DNA of 54,201 nt from Persephonella sp. GTDB taxonomy: Bacteria > Aquificota > Aquificia > Aquificales > Hydrogenothermaceae. Below the pieces are notes generated by a model. It made no database searches. It had not been told where the DNA came from and saw only the letters and a program-made list of their open reading frames with translations. The DNA lies in NCBI RefSeq assembly GCF_027023985.1, contig NZ_JALVTW010000007.1, positions 1-54,201 of the forward strand. Reading direction: 5' to 3'. A program made the translations under genes and the position numbers. Positions 8,294-17,766 of the stretch are shown piece by piece. Within the stretch, counting starts at the first letter, position 1. The number at the start of each line of letters is the position of its first letter.

Positions 8294-9280
8294 TTATTTC
8301 AAAACACCTTCAATTTCCCTTTGTCTTACCCTTGGGTCAAGTTTGGCAAGTAGTATATCAGCTATCAGATTACCAATAATCAACATAATAGCACCAATAT
8401 ACAATCCACCCATAACTAGATATAAATCCTGTGATAAAACTGCATCAAGCATAAGCATTCCCATTCCCGGCCAATTAACAATAATCTCAATAAGTGCTGC
8501 CCCAGATAGCAAATTAGCAATTTCAAAACCAAGAAGAGTAATAAATGGATTTAATGCATTTCTAAGGGCGTGCCTGAATATTACTTGTTTTTCCGGCAAT
8601 CCCTTTGCTCTGGCAAACATAACATATTCAGAATGTAAAGCCTCAATCATAGCACTTCTAACAAGTCTAACTATTCCTGCCAGAGAGCCAACTGCCAGAA
8701 CAAAGGCAGGCAGAGATACATGCCATAATCGGTCTATGATTTTTCCTGTCAGGCTTAGTTGATCATAATCCGGTGAGGTTGCCCCACCTGTCGGAAACAA
8801 TCCGGTTTTAACCGCAACAAACAAAAGTAAAAATGCCAGAAAAAAGTTAGGAATAGACATAAATGTAAATGAAAACAGTTGTATAAACTTATCAATCCAT
8901 CTGTTTGGATTTAATGCAGCCCATATTCCCATCGGCACAGCAAGTAGCCACGCCATTAAAGCTGATGTTATAGATAAAAATAGAGTATTTCCTACCCGTT
9001 CTTTAATAAGCTCAATAACAGGCAGATGATATGAAAATGAATACCCTAAATCAAATTTTAAAGCATTAATAAGCCATTTAAAATATTGCACTAAAATAGG
9101 CTGGTCTAAACCGTATGCCCTCTCAAGCTCTCTTAAAGTTTCCTTTGAAATCTGGGGGTTCATCCTGAGCTGGTCTAAATAATCACCGGGAGCCATCTGG
9201 ATAATAATAAATGAGATAAATGTAATCCCTATAACGAGGGGTATCATCTGAATAAGTCTTTTAACTATATATAAAAACAA
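8294..9280 (-). CDS. ABC transporter permease, Opp/Dpp B type
   Basis: 328 residues, standard DppB/OppB length. N-terminal signature 'KRLIQMIPLVIGITFISF', an extracytoplasmic loop with 'ETLRELERAYGLDQPILVQYF'-type residues (~48-68), about six membrane helices, and the EAA loop 'MFARAKGLPEKQVIFRHALRN'-type region near residue 222. It starts with TTG preceded by GGGGGA. It is the first gene of a three-gene operon with the GGDEF-like protein and the C-type permease, divergent from the citryl-CoA lyase gene. Family membership is clear; substrate is unknown. Confidence 0.9.
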   Translation of the reverse strand: MFLYIVKRLIQMIPLVIGITFISFIIIQMAPGDYLDQLRMNPQISKETLRELERAYGLDQPILVQYFKWLINALKFDLGYSFSYHLPVIELIKERVGNTLFLSITSALMAWLLAVPMGIWAALNPNRWIDKFIQLFSFTFMSIPNFFLAFLLLFVAVKTGLFPTGGATSPDYDQLSLTGKIIDRLWHVSLPAFVLAVGSLAGIVRLVRSAMIEALHSEYVMFARAKGLPEKQVIFRHALRNALNPFITLLGFEIANLLSGAALIEIIVNWPGMGMLMLDAVLSQDLYLVMGGLYIGAIMLIIGNLIADILLAKLDPRVRQREIEGVLK

Positions 9281-9348
9281 GCTTCCCCCGATAAAAAATT
9301 GTTATTTAATATAATTTAACAGAAATTGTATGTATAAAGGAGGAGAAA

Positions 9349-10122
9349 TTGGAAAAGAAAAAATGGAGAACGGCAATAAGCTGGCATTTTGATAAAGAGG
9401 CTTATGTAAGGGGATATAATCTGAGGGAACTGGTAAAAAATCTAACCTTTACAGAAGCTATATATCTTGTTCTTAAAGGAGAACTTCCTGATGAAAAAGA
9501 AAAAAGAATGTTAGATGCCATATTTGTTGCAACAATTGAACATTCAATCGCTCCCCCTTCTATTATTGCAGCCCGTGCTGTTATAAGCGGAGGAAATTCT
9601 TTGCATGTTGGGGTTGGTGCCGGTATTCTTGCCTTTGGGGAAGCCCATGGTGGTGCACTGGAAGGTGCTATGAGATTTTTACAGGAAAATATAGACAAAG
9701 ACCCTGAAGAAACTGTAAAAGAATATTTTTCGCAGGGAAAAAGAATTCCCGGATATGGTCATAGATACTACAAAGAAGCAGACCCAAGAACACAGACATT
9801 ATTTGAAATAGCAAAGGAAACAGGATTTTACGGAAAATACTGTCAGTTTGCAGAGGAAGTAGAAAAAGCCATAGAAAAAATCAAAGGTAAAAAATTGGTA
9901 ATGAATGTTGACGGAGCAATAGCAGCAATAGTATCAGAGATGGGATTTGACTGGAGACTGGGGAAGGGATTTTTTATTATAGGTAGAGTTCCGGGAATAG
10001 TTGCCCATGTTTATGAAGAGCTAACAATGGAAAAACCATTTTCAAAAAGACTTGATGAAGAAAAAGAGGTTGAATATTTAGGAGAAAAACCAAGAGAACT
10101 TCCGGATAAATATAAAAGATGA
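9349..10122 (+). CDS. Citryl-CoA lyase / short citrate-synthase family protein
   Basis: 257 residues, much shorter than citrate synthase (about 370-430) and matching citryl-CoA lyase or the C-terminal domain of ATP-citrate lyase. Family motifs are visible: 'EHSIAPPS' and 'GEAHGGALEGAM' (active-site His region), 'GYGHRYYKEADPRT' (second His and catalytic Asp). The expected reaction is cleavage of citryl-CoA to acetyl-CoA and oxaloacetate in the reductive TCA cycle, as known in Hydrogenobacter. Without a citryl-CoA synthetase gene nearby, citrate-synthase direction cannot be excluded. TTG start with a strong AAGGAGGAG site. It overlaps the next kinase gene by 4 nt (ATGA). Confidence 0.75.
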   Translation: MEKKKWRTAISWHFDKEAYVRGYNLRELVKNLTFTEAIYLVLKGELPDEKEKRMLDAIFVATIEHSIAPPSIIAARAVISGGNSLHVGVGAGILAFGEAHGGALEGAMRFLQENIDKDPEETVKEYFSQGKRIPGYGHRYYKEADPRTQTLFEIAKETGFYGKYCQFAEEVEKAIEKIKGKKLVMNVDGAIAAIVSEMGFDWRLGKGFFIIGRVPGIVAHVYEELTMEKPFSKRLDEEKEVEYLGEKPRELPDKYKR

Positions 10123-12131
10123 CAGATTTTGACAAAACTTACTCAGACTTTCAAAGAAGACGCCGTAATATTTTTATAATCTCTGTTACAGTTTTTGTTT
10201 TTATTGTTGGAAACCTTTATATCTTTAAAGAGATTTCCAAAGTAAAGGATGTCTTTAACCCGTATATTTTCCTAATCATAATAAATATTGATGTTGTATT
10301 TTTCCTCGCTATTCTGGCTATATCCCTCAGGCATCTGATAAAACTATTTTTTGAAAAGAGGGAAACAACAGGCAAGCTCAGGCGGAAACTCTCATTTATT
10401 TTAATCTCAATGGTCATCATCCCTGCAATGATACTTTCGGTTGCATCTATAAGCCTTATATCAAATGCAACAAACCTGTGGTTTAGTGGTAAAGTAGAAA
10501 AAGCATTAGACCTTACCCAAAAAATAATAGATGAAGATATCAAAACATATTCCCAGCTACTTGATGAAGTTGTCTATATGATAGACACAAAAAAAATAAC
10601 CCCTTACGAAGCATTTAAAAAATTCAAGATAAACTCAATGATAATCCTTGATAAAAACAAGAAACCTATAATGATTTATGGCAAACCTAAAAAACTGGTT
10701 GAAGATTTTGATTTTAAGCTGAAGAAATACATCTTTGAAGAAAATGGCCAGTATTTTCTCAGGTATATAAGAAAATATCAAAAAGATAAATACATAATAA
10801 TTGAGTATCGTCTGCCACCTTTATTGTCCAGATATAAACAGGAAATAAACTACATATCAGACATTTATTCAAAATTCAGGTATTACAAAAACCCTATCAG
10901 AGTTAGCTATATCGTAACTATGCTCACCATTACCATGTTTGTTATCTTTGCTGCCCTGTGGTTTGCCCAGTATGTTGTTAGAAATCTGACTTATCCCCTT
11001 GAAAGGCTTGTTGATGCTTCCAAAAAACTGGCACAGGGAAACCTCAATGTAAAGGTTGATATTAAAGCTCCTGATGAAATAGGTATCCTGATAGACGAAT
11101 TCAATCATATGGTAAAAGAATTAAAAGCTCTCTACCTCCAGCTTGAAAGAAGTAATAAAGAACTGAAGGAAAATAAAGAATACCTTGAAGCTATACTGGA
11201 AAACGCCAGAACAGGTGTTATTTATTCTGACAAATACGGCAGGATAGAAAAAATAAACAAAGCAGCAGCAGAGATATTAGGCATAGATCCTTCACAGATA
11301 AAAGGAAAGGACATAGAAGAGTTTATGAAAAGTATAGGCTTAGATATAAAAAATATTGAAAAGGAACAGACCATAAATGTTGATGGAAAGATAATAATAG
11401 CCAGAATAACAAAATTATCAAACAAGGGATACGTCCTTGTCTTTGACGATATAACAGATGTTGTAGCTGCAGAAAAAGTCCTTGCGTGGAAGGAGATAGC
11501 CCAGAGAATAGCCCATGAAATAAAAAATCCACTTACACCTATTAGACTTTCTGCAGAAAGGATAAAAAGACAGTATCATAACGGCAACCCAAAATTCCCA
11601 GAAATTTTGGAAAAAGCTGTTAATGTTATATTCACAGAAGTTGACCATTTATCAAAGCTGGTTAAAGAGTTTGGTCAGTTCGCGGCCTCAGGGAGACAGA
11701 TAACTAAAAACGAAATTAATCTAAAACAGCTAATCAAAGAAATAGCAGATAGTTATCAATCGGAAAAATTCAAAATAGAAGTAGATATTTCTGATGATAT
11801 ATCCTTAAAAGCGGATAAAAAACTGCTTAGACAGGCATTTTTAAATCTGGTTCAAAATAGCTATGAAAGTATAGATAAAGAAATTGGAGTCTTAAAAATT
11901 AAAGCAGAGAAAGAAGACGGCAAGATTATTATTACCTTTAAGGATAACGGAAAAGGAATTCCCCAGTCAGAGCTTGAAAAGATTTTTATTCCTTATTATT
12001 CCAAGAAATCAAAAGGTTCAGGCCTTGGCCTTGCCATAACAAAGGAAATCATAGAAAACCATGGTGGAAATATAAAAGCCCTTCCTTCAGAGGAAGGGGC
12101 TGTTTTTAGAGTAGAACTACCTTTATCCTGA
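10119..12131 (+). CDS. NtrY-like membrane sensor histidine kinase
   Basis: 670 residues. Two N-terminal transmembrane helices (~17-35, 48-68), a third at ~90-110, an extracytoplasmic sensor region (~115-260), a fourth helix (~268-290), a HAMP domain (~292-345), a PAS domain (~352-455), then HisKA with H-box 'AHEIKNPLTPIRLSAER' and HATPase_c with N box 'NLVQNSYESID' and G boxes 'DNGKGIP', 'GSGLGLAI'. This order and H-box are those of NtrY. No NtrX-type receiver gene follows directly; the nearest NtrC-family regulator is at 18.9 kb, so pairing is unknown. Coupled to the citryl-CoA lyase by a 4-nt overlap. Its 3' end overlaps the opposite-strand hydrolase by 9 nt. Confidence 0.88.
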   Translation: MTDFDKTYSDFQRRRRNIFIISVTVFVFIVGNLYIFKEISKVKDVFNPYIFLIIINIDVVFFLAILAISLRHLIKLFFEKRETTGKLRRKLSFILISMVIIPAMILSVASISLISNATNLWFSGKVEKALDLTQKIIDEDIKTYSQLLDEVVYMIDTKKITPYEAFKKFKINSMIILDKNKKPIMIYGKPKKLVEDFDFKLKKYIFEENGQYFLRYIRKYQKDKYIIIEYRLPPLLSRYKQEINYISDIYSKFRYYKNPIRVSYIVTMLTITMFVIFAALWFAQYVVRNLTYPLERLVDASKKLAQGNLNVKVDIKAPDEIGILIDEFNHMVKELKALYLQLERSNKELKENKEYLEAILENARTGVIYSDKYGRIEKINKAAAEILGIDPSQIKGKDIEEFMKSIGLDIKNIEKEQTINVDGKIIIARITKLSNKGYVLVFDDITDVVAAEKVLAWKEIAQRIAHEIKNPLTPIRLSAERIKRQYHNGNPKFPEILEKAVNVIFTEVDHLSKLVKEFGQFAASGRQITKNEINLKQLIKEIADSYQSEKFKIEVDISDDISLKADKKLLRQAFLNLVQNSYESIDKEIGVLKIKAEKEDGKIIITFKDNGKGIPQSELEKIFIPYYSKKSKGSGLGLAITKEIIENHGGNIKALPSEEGAVFRVELPLS

Positions 12132-12884
12132 TATTTCCTTAACAAAAGATACAAGAAGTTTATTGAACTCTTCAGGATTTTCAAATGGTGGCAGATGTGC
12201 ACTATTAGCAAGTTCATAAAATTTTGCATTAGGAATGCCATCTGCAATCTTTTTTACTATTTCAGGGGGAGTAACTTTTTCATCATCTTTTCCTGCCACA
12301 ACAATTGTTGGAACATTTATGCTTGATAGCAATCCTGTATTATCCGGTCTTATGGCAAGGGCTTTAAGAGCCTTTATAATTCCCTCTTCTGTAGCCTGAT
12401 TCATTATGCATTTTAGTTCTTCCATTTTGTTTTTATCTGCCTTAGTAGCTGGTGATGTTTGGGTATCAAGCATAAACTCTATAAGAAAATCCTTTCCTTC
12501 TTTTTCCACTTTTTCTACGGTTGCATATCTTGCCTTTTTGGCTTCTTCTGTATCGGCTTCAGCTCTTGTGGAGACAAAAACAAATCCCTTAACAATATCC
12601 GGATATCTTCTCCATAGGTCAAACATAATATATCCACCCATGCTATCTCCCACAGGAATAACCTTTTTAACCCCTAAATCTTTTACTTTTGACAGAATGG
12701 CATCTGTAAGGGTTTCTACTGTGTATTCGGCAGGAAAATTCCTTTCTTCCCCAAAACCTGGATAATCAACGGCAATATAAGGAATTCCCTCTTTTTCAAG
12801 TGCTTCAAACTGGTATTTATACATATTTTTATTTAATGGAAATGCATGTAAAAAAAGAACTGCCTCAGGTATAAAAGCTCTCAT
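12123..12884 (-). CDS. Alpha/beta hydrolase
   Basis: 253 residues, canonical alpha/beta hydrolase. The oxyanion-hole segment 'LFLHAFPLN' lies near the N-terminus, the nucleophile elbow is 'GDSMGG' (Ser in GxSxG, residue ~82), the acid is likely the Asp in 'VVAGKDDEKVTP', and the catalytic His is in 'ELANSAHLPPFENP'. No signal peptide, so cytoplasmic. Similar to esterases and 3-oxoadipate enol-lactonase-like enzymes; the substrate cannot be told from sequence. It is convergent with the NtrY-like gene and divergent from the response regulator gene at 12964. Confidence 0.85.
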   Translation of the reverse strand: MRAFIPEAVLFLHAFPLNKNMYKYQFEALEKEGIPYIAVDYPGFGEERNFPAEYTVETLTDAILSKVKDLGVKKVIPVGDSMGGYIMFDLWRRYPDIVKGFVFVSTRAEADTEEAKKARYATVEKVEKEGKDFLIEFMLDTQTSPATKADKNKMEELKCIMNQATEEGIIKALKALAIRPDNTGLLSSINVPTIVVAGKDDEKVTPPEIVKKIADGIPNAKFYELANSAHLPPFENPEEFNKLLVSFVKEISG

Positions 12885-12963
12885 TTTAACCCTCCTTGTA
12901 GTTTTTTATTTATTATATGTTTTTTCACTTCCTTTTCACTATTTAAGGAATAAATTTTTTAGT

Positions 12964-13620
12964 ATGAAAATACTGGTGGTTGAAGATAATCAGGAACTTA
13001 ACAATACGCTTAAAGAGATATTGGAATTAAATGATTATATTGTAGATTCTGTTTTAGATGGTGAACAAGCTTTAGAGTTTGCCAATCTATACGAGTATGA
13101 TCTTATAATTCTAGACATAATGCTACCTAAAATTGATGGATATAAGGTTTGTCAAATTTTAAGGGAGAAAGGTAATAATACCCCTGTTCTGATGTTAACT
13201 GCAAAAGACACATTACAGGACAAAGTGAAAGGCCTTGATATAGGTGCAGATGATTATCTGGTAAAACCATTTGAGATAGAGGAGCTTCTTGCAAGGGTAA
13301 GGGCATTAATAAGAAGAGTATCCACTGAGAAAAATAAGATAGTCCAGCTGGGTGATATAAAGATAGACCTTGAAAAAAGAGAAGTTTACAGGGATGGAAA
13401 AAGCCTTGTTATAACCCCTAAGCTTTTCTGTATTCTTGAACAACTGATTAGAAATAGAGGAAAAATCGTTACTTATGAAAGTCTTATGAATAAATGCTGG
13501 GATATAACAGATTATCCGTCTAAAGAAACTGTCAGGGCAAACATAAAACTCCTGAGAAAAATACTTCAGGACAAAGATATCATCCAGAACATTTCCGGTG
13601 TAGGATATAAAATAGAATGA
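12964..13620 (+). CDS. OmpR/PhoB-family response regulator
   Basis: 218 residues. N-terminal receiver with acidic pair (VVEDN), phospho-acceptor Asp51 (LIILDIMLP), Thr/Ser switch in 'MLTAKD' and Lys in 'LVKPFE'. The C-terminal OmpR-type winged helix (residues ~125-218) ends 'NISGVGYKIE', the usual family ending. Its stop overlaps the start of the histidine kinase by 4 nt, so the two form a cognate pair. The stimulus is unknown. AAGGA lies rather far upstream of the ATG, so initiation may be weak. Confidence 0.93.
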   Translation: MKILVVEDNQELNNTLKEILELNDYIVDSVLDGEQALEFANLYEYDLIILDIMLPKIDGYKVCQILREKGNNTPVLMLTAKDTLQDKVKGLDIGADDYLVKPFEIEELLARVRALIRRVSTEKNKIVQLGDIKIDLEKREVYRDGKSLVITPKLFCILEQLIRNRGKIVTYESLMNKCWDITDYPSKETVRANIKLLRKILQDKDIIQNISGVGYKIE

Positions 13621-14777
13621 AACTTGACCAGTTTCTTAAAGCAAGATTAAAAATAACCCTTCTTATTTCAGCAATATCAACCTTTATTCTCGCAGCCTTC
13701 GCAGGTAGTATCTACTACTTTTATAAAGAACAAATCCTGTATGAAATATCAGATGAGCTCAAAAGCACTGCCTTTGAAGTATCTAAAGTAGTTGAAAATC
13801 CTCTCAGGGATTTCTCTATAGTAAAAAATGTTAATATTCCGGAAGACACATATTTGTGCGTTTATAACTATGATGCAAAAATGGTTTTTTACAAACATAA
13901 ATTATGCGAGATAAAAAATTTCTTTTCAGGTTTTCGGGTTATAGGCTATGACGTTGTTTTTGGAACTTCCATAAAGAAAAACGGAAATCTTTATTATATC
14001 TATGTCGGAAAAAATCTAAGTAGAATATTGGCAAGTATAGACAAGCTCAAACTCATATTAATTTATGTAACTTTTGTTTTATCAACTGTTATTCTCGTTT
14101 TTTCCTTTTTAATATCCAAAAAAATATTGTCTCCAATCAAAGAAACAGTAGAAAAACAGGAAAGATTCACACAAAACGTATCCCACGACCTTAGAACACC
14201 GCTGACAGTAATTTCATCTAATCTATATTTAATAAAACAAAAAAACTTTAAAAATGTTGAAAAAAACATTGAAAATATAGCAAAAACAGTTGAATATATG
14301 AAAAGTATTGTATCTGACCTGCTATTTATAAGCCAGATAGGAGAGAAAGAAAAAAAGCCTGTAAATATAAATGAACTCATTAAAAAGCAGCTTCACCTTC
14401 TTTCTCCAAAAATAGAAGAAAAAAATATAGGTGTGATATTCAAGGAAGAAGACCAGATTACAATAGAAGCAAATCAAGCAGATATGGAAAAATTGTTTTC
14501 TAATCTTCTTGAAAATGCCATTAAATATAATTGTGAAAACGGAGAAATAATAATAACAATAAAGAAAAAACAGGTTTCAATAAAAAATACCGGTAAATTA
14601 ATCAAAAAAGAGAATTTAGACAAAATATTTGAGAGATTTTACAGGGAAGATGAAGCCAGAACATCTGAGGGTTCTGGACTTGGTCTTGCAATAGTAAAAG
14701 AAATTGCAGACTTTTATAAACTGAAAATAAAAGTTAAAGTAGAAGGTGTTCACAACGAATTTATAGTAAGGTTCTAA
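13617..14777 (+). CDS. Two-component sensor histidine kinase
   Basis: 386 residues. Transmembrane helices at ~12-34 and ~142-165 bracket a periplasmic sensor of about 105 residues containing two cysteines (YLCVYNY, KLCEIKN). Cytoplasmic part: HisKA with 'NVSHDLRTPLTVIS', then HATPase_c with 'LLENAIKYN', a shortened D/F region and 'GSGLGLAIVKE'. No clear HAMP domain. Overlaps the response regulator by 4 nt. The two periplasmic cysteines could form a disulfide or metal site, which is only a suggestion. Confidence 0.92.
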   Translation: MKLDQFLKARLKITLLISAISTFILAAFAGSIYYFYKEQILYEISDELKSTAFEVSKVVENPLRDFSIVKNVNIPEDTYLCVYNYDAKMVFYKHKLCEIKNFFSGFRVIGYDVVFGTSIKKNGNLYYIYVGKNLSRILASIDKLKLILIYVTFVLSTVILVFSFLISKKILSPIKETVEKQERFTQNVSHDLRTPLTVISSNLYLIKQKNFKNVEKNIENIAKTVEYMKSIVSDLLFISQIGEKEKKPVNINELIKKQLHLLSPKIEEKNIGVIFKEEDQITIEANQADMEKLFSNLLENAIKYNCENGEIIITIKKKQVSIKNTGKLIKKENLDKIFERFYREDEARTSEGSGLGLAIVKEIADFYKLKIKVKVEGVHNEFIVRF

Positions 14778-14838
14778 AAAAATTTTATACAGAGCCAAAA
14801 ATGTTTATAATTATTAGAAATTTATACAGGAGGGGATT

Positions 14839-15885
14839 ATGAAAATAGCCGTTGTTAGTTTTGATAGTGAGCTTGTGGCAAAAGTGGCTGCAGAGCTATC
14901 AGGAGCAGAAGTAAAGGGATATATGGACTCTCTTAGCTTGGTGAACGAATTAAAAGAAGGAAGAGCAGAAAACCCGGATATTGTCATATATGATGCTTCT
15001 GGAGGAGAAATAGCACTAAATGCCCTTGAATTTTTTATATCCAGACCACAGGTAAAAGGAATTGATATAAGAGCTCTTATAGAAAAAGGTTCAGTAAATG
15101 ATGAAAGTCTTAAAAAGTTTGAAGGTATTAAATTTTATGACAAAGAGACAGAATTAGGCACCCTTATAGAAGAGTTAAAATCAAAAACTCCAAAAGAACC
15201 CTTTACAAAACCAGAGACCGAACAAACCACACCTGTTCAAGAAAAACAACCTGAAATTACAGAAGAAAAAGAAGAATCATATGTTCCACCCCAAGACCTT
15301 GAAGCCCTTTTAGGTGAAACCGTTTCTGCTTCAGAAGATACAGGAGAAGAATTTGAGCTTGAGCTTGAAGAAGAAGTTTCTGATATGGATTCTTTACTTG
15401 AAGAGCTTACACCACAAGGAGAAACAGAAGAAACTTCACCCCTTGAAGCTGCCGTTCCATCCATAGAAGAAGCAATTACAGGTAATGGAAACAAAGCTCC
15501 TGAAGAAGCAATTGTTAGCTCCAATCAGCCTAAGGCTTCAAATGTAAATCAAAATAATATAAAAATGACCATTGAATTATCCCCTGAAGAAGTAAAGAAA
15601 ATTGTTTTGGAAACAGCCGTTGAAAAATTTATTGATGAAATCAGGTCAGAACTTGATTTAGACAAGATTAAAGAAGAAATTCAAAAGGACTTCTTTGATA
15701 GGCTTGAAAAAGAAATGACCCAGTCCATTGACCAGATGAAAGAGGAAATAAAAGCAAAACTTTTTGAAAGTATTGAAGCAGATCTTAAGGAAAAAATAAA
15801 AGAAAGTATAAAAGAAGATGTTGCAAGAATAACAACAGAGCTTGTAAAAGAGAAGCTCAATCAGGCATTTGGTGGAGGAAAATAA
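14839..15885 (+). CDS. Receiver-like protein with acidic linker and coiled-coil C-terminus
   Basis: 348 residues, function not recognised. Residues 1-115 look like a response-regulator receiver fold (KIAVVSFDSE, then IVIYDAS, with an Asp in the phospho-acceptor strand, then repeated beta/alpha units), but the N-terminal acidic pair is reduced. Residues ~120-235 form a low-complexity Glu/Pro/Thr-rich acidic linker. Residues ~245-348 are a strongly charged helical/coiled-coil segment ending GGGK. There is a good GGAGG site before the ATG. It follows the two-component pair after 61 nt and ends in a strong terminator. It may be an adaptor or polar scaffold; that is inference. Confidence 0.6.
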   Translation: MKIAVVSFDSELVAKVAAELSGAEVKGYMDSLSLVNELKEGRAENPDIVIYDASGGEIALNALEFFISRPQVKGIDIRALIEKGSVNDESLKKFEGIKFYDKETELGTLIEELKSKTPKEPFTKPETEQTTPVQEKQPEITEEKEESYVPPQDLEALLGETVSASEDTGEEFELELEEEVSDMDSLLEELTPQGETEETSPLEAAVPSIEEAITGNGNKAPEEAIVSSNQPKASNVNQNNIKMTIELSPEEVKKIVLETAVEKFIDEIRSELDLDKIKEEIQKDFFDRLEKEMTQSIDQMKEEIKAKLFESIEADLKEKIKESIKEDVARITTELVKEKLNQAFGGGK

Positions 15886-15890
15886 ACCTG

Positions 15891-15914
15891 AAAGCCCTCA
15901 TAAAGAGGGCTTTT
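15891..15914. terminator. Bidirectional rho-independent terminator
   Basis: Stem AAAGCCCTC / GAGGGCTTT with a 5-nt loop, flanked by T-run on one side and A-run on the other. It serves both the gene ending at 15885 (+) and the membrane protein gene ending at 15913 (-). Confidence 0.85.
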
Positions 15915-16782
15915 AATCCCTCAAAAATAAATAACAAAATGCAGCAACTACTGCCGCACCCATCAGCATAAATAGATGGACAAACACAGAAGACAGTAAA
16001 GCTGTTTCTTTATCTATACCAAACAATATTAAAAGCCCTGCATAACCCCCTTCGTAAGTTCCTATTCCTGCTATTCCATGAATTGGAAGTATAGTTGTCA
16101 AATCCCCTGCAGAAGCTGCAAAAAATGCCTCAACAAAGGACAAATCTACCCCTGAAGGTAAAACAAGATAGAAGGCTGTAAATTTAAGAATAAATGTTAG
16201 AACAGAAAGAACATATAGCACTATTATATTTTTTGGAGTTAGTTTCGTGTCATGAAATGCTTTTATTTTTTCATGTTTTATAAATGAAACGAAATACTTA
16301 AGCACAAATGCAGCTAAGGGCATCGATACAATCGTAAGAATTGCAAGCAAAGGCATTCCCTTAAAAAGAAAAAAGGACATCCCGAATACAGCAAAAAGAG
16401 AAAGTGCATCAAATATCCTTATAGAAACGAAACTAACAGCACTCTCAGATATAGGAATATTTTCTTTTTTAAGCATATAAAAAAATGATAATTCACCTGT
16501 CCTGAATGGCATAAAGATATTAAATACCGTGTTAAAAGCAGTAATCTTAAAGAGTTTTTTAAACTGGTTTATTGAGAGTGTAAGCTTCCATCTAAATGTC
16601 CTTGTCAAATATGAACCAACATAAAGAGCAAAGGCGATGATAATATTTACAGGATTTATCTCTTTAAAAAACTGCACAAACTTATCAAAACCTATTACCC
16701 TGTAAAACAGGTATATAAAACCTGCAGATATGGCTATAGAAACAAATAGTTCGAATATCTTAATGGCTTTTTTCTTCAACAA
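15913..16782 (-). CDS. Lysylphosphatidylglycerol synthase-type (UPF0104/YbhN) membrane protein
   Basis: 289 residues with about seven to eight hydrophobic helices, matching the LPG_synthase_TM (UPF0104) family. Signature-like segments are 'YLTRTFRWKLTL', 'FMPFRTGELSFF' and 'LPIHGIAGIGTYEGGYAGLL'. Such proteins are flippase-like or modify lipids, commonly beside glycosyltransferases. The gene starts at one of two adjacent TTG codons and overlaps the upstream glycosyltransferase gene by about 23 nt, so the two act as a unit, probably in building or moving a glycosylated lipid. Confidence 0.85.
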   Translation of the reverse strand: MLKKKAIKIFELFVSIAISAGFIYLFYRVIGFDKFVQFFKEINPVNIIIAFALYVGSYLTRTFRWKLTLSINQFKKLFKITAFNTVFNIFMPFRTGELSFFYMLKKENIPISESAVSFVSIRIFDALSLFAVFGMSFFLFKGMPLLAILTIVSMPLAAFVLKYFVSFIKHEKIKAFHDTKLTPKNIIVLYVLSVLTFILKFTAFYLVLPSGVDLSFVEAFFAASAGDLTTILPIHGIAGIGTYEGGYAGLLILFGIDKETALLSSVFVHLFMLMGAAVVAAFCYLFLRD

Positions 16783-17758
16783 GCCCTCTGTTTACCACTT
16801 CAAGCTTTTTATCTCGGATTATTTCCTTGATTATATAAGGCCGTTTGCCTTGTGATTCGTAGTATGTTCTTGTAATAAGCTCAGCGACTATACCTGTTGA
16901 GATAAGCTGTATTCCGGAAAGGAAAAACAACGTTCCAAATATAAGGAGTGGTCTATTCCCAATATCTGCACCTGTAAACAGCTTTAGTCCTACAAGATAA
17001 AGCAGAATAACAGCACCAATTAGAAGTAGAACAGCACCCCATCCACCTAAGATTCTTAATGGTTTTGTTCTGTAATCCAGCAAAAATTTAACAAGTATAA
17101 GGTCTAATAAAACCTTAAATGTTCTGGATATACCATACTTTGATTTTCCGTATATTCTCGGGTGGTGTTTAACAGGTATTTCTGTTACCTTTGCACCGAT
17201 AGCTTTTGATAAGGCTGGCAGAAATCTGTGCATTTCCCCATAAAAGTCCAGATTTTTGGCAACCTCAGCTCTATAAGCCTTAAGGGAACAGCCATAGTCG
17301 TGGAGATGAACACCTGTGACTTTGGATATGAGCCAGTTTGCTATCCTTGAGGGGAGAGTTCTACTAATAAATGCATCTTTTCTGTCTTTTCTCCAGCCAC
17401 TTACAATATCATATCCCTGATCAAGCACCTCTAAAAGTTTTGGAATATCCTCAGGGTCGTTTTGAAGATCACCATCCATTGTGATGATAATATCTCCGCG
17501 GGCTGTTTCAAAACCTGCAGACATCGCTGCAGTCTGACCAAAGTTTCTCCTGAAATTAACCCCTACAACATGAGGATCTTTTTCTGATAACTCTTTTATA
17601 ATTTCCCATGACCTGTCTGTAGAACCGTCATTTACAAAAATGATCTCGTAGCTTTTGCCAAGACTATCAAGAACTTTTTTTAATTTGTCATATAAAATAG
17701 GAAGGTTTTCTTCTTCATTATAAATCGGAATAACAACTGATAACTCTACCTTTTCCAT
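16760..17758 (-). CDS. Family 2 glycosyltransferase (DPM1/ArnC-like)
   Basis: 332 residues. GT2 catalytic domain: 'LSVVIPIYNEEENLP' start, 'IIFVNDGSTDRSWE', the metal-binding DxD in 'ITMDGDLQNDPEDI', and 'VSGWRKDRKD'. Two C-terminal membrane helices (~235-258, 268-290) anchor it, as in ArnC/GtrB-like polyprenyl-phosphate glycosyltransferases. The likely reaction is sugar transfer from a nucleotide sugar to undecaprenyl phosphate. Co-transcribed with the UPF0104 membrane protein downstream and only 8 nt after the TPR-SPOR lipoprotein gene. Confidence 0.9.
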   Translation of the reverse strand: MEKVELSVVIPIYNEEENLPILYDKLKKVLDSLGKSYEIIFVNDGSTDRSWEIIKELSEKDPHVVGVNFRRNFGQTAAMSAGFETARGDIIITMDGDLQNDPEDIPKLLEVLDQGYDIVSGWRKDRKDAFISRTLPSRIANWLISKVTGVHLHDYGCSLKAYRAEVAKNLDFYGEMHRFLPALSKAIGAKVTEIPVKHHPRIYGKSKYGISRTFKVLLDLILVKFLLDYRTKPLRILGGWGAVLLLIGAVILLYLVGLKLFTGADIGNRPLLIFGTLFFLSGIQLISTGIVAELITRTYYESQGKRPYIIKEIIRDKKLEVVNRGLVEEKSH

Positions 17759-17766
17759 TTCACTCC

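Noticed and set aside
9349-10122. Full citrate synthase (gltA)
   Set aside because: At 257 residues it is over 100 residues too short; citryl-CoA lyase or an ACL C-terminal-like protein fits better.
10119-12131. NtrY-like kinase paired with the NtrC-type regulator at 18.9 kb
   Set aside because: The regulator has its own adjacent NtrB-like kinase, so pairing across 7 kb is speculative.
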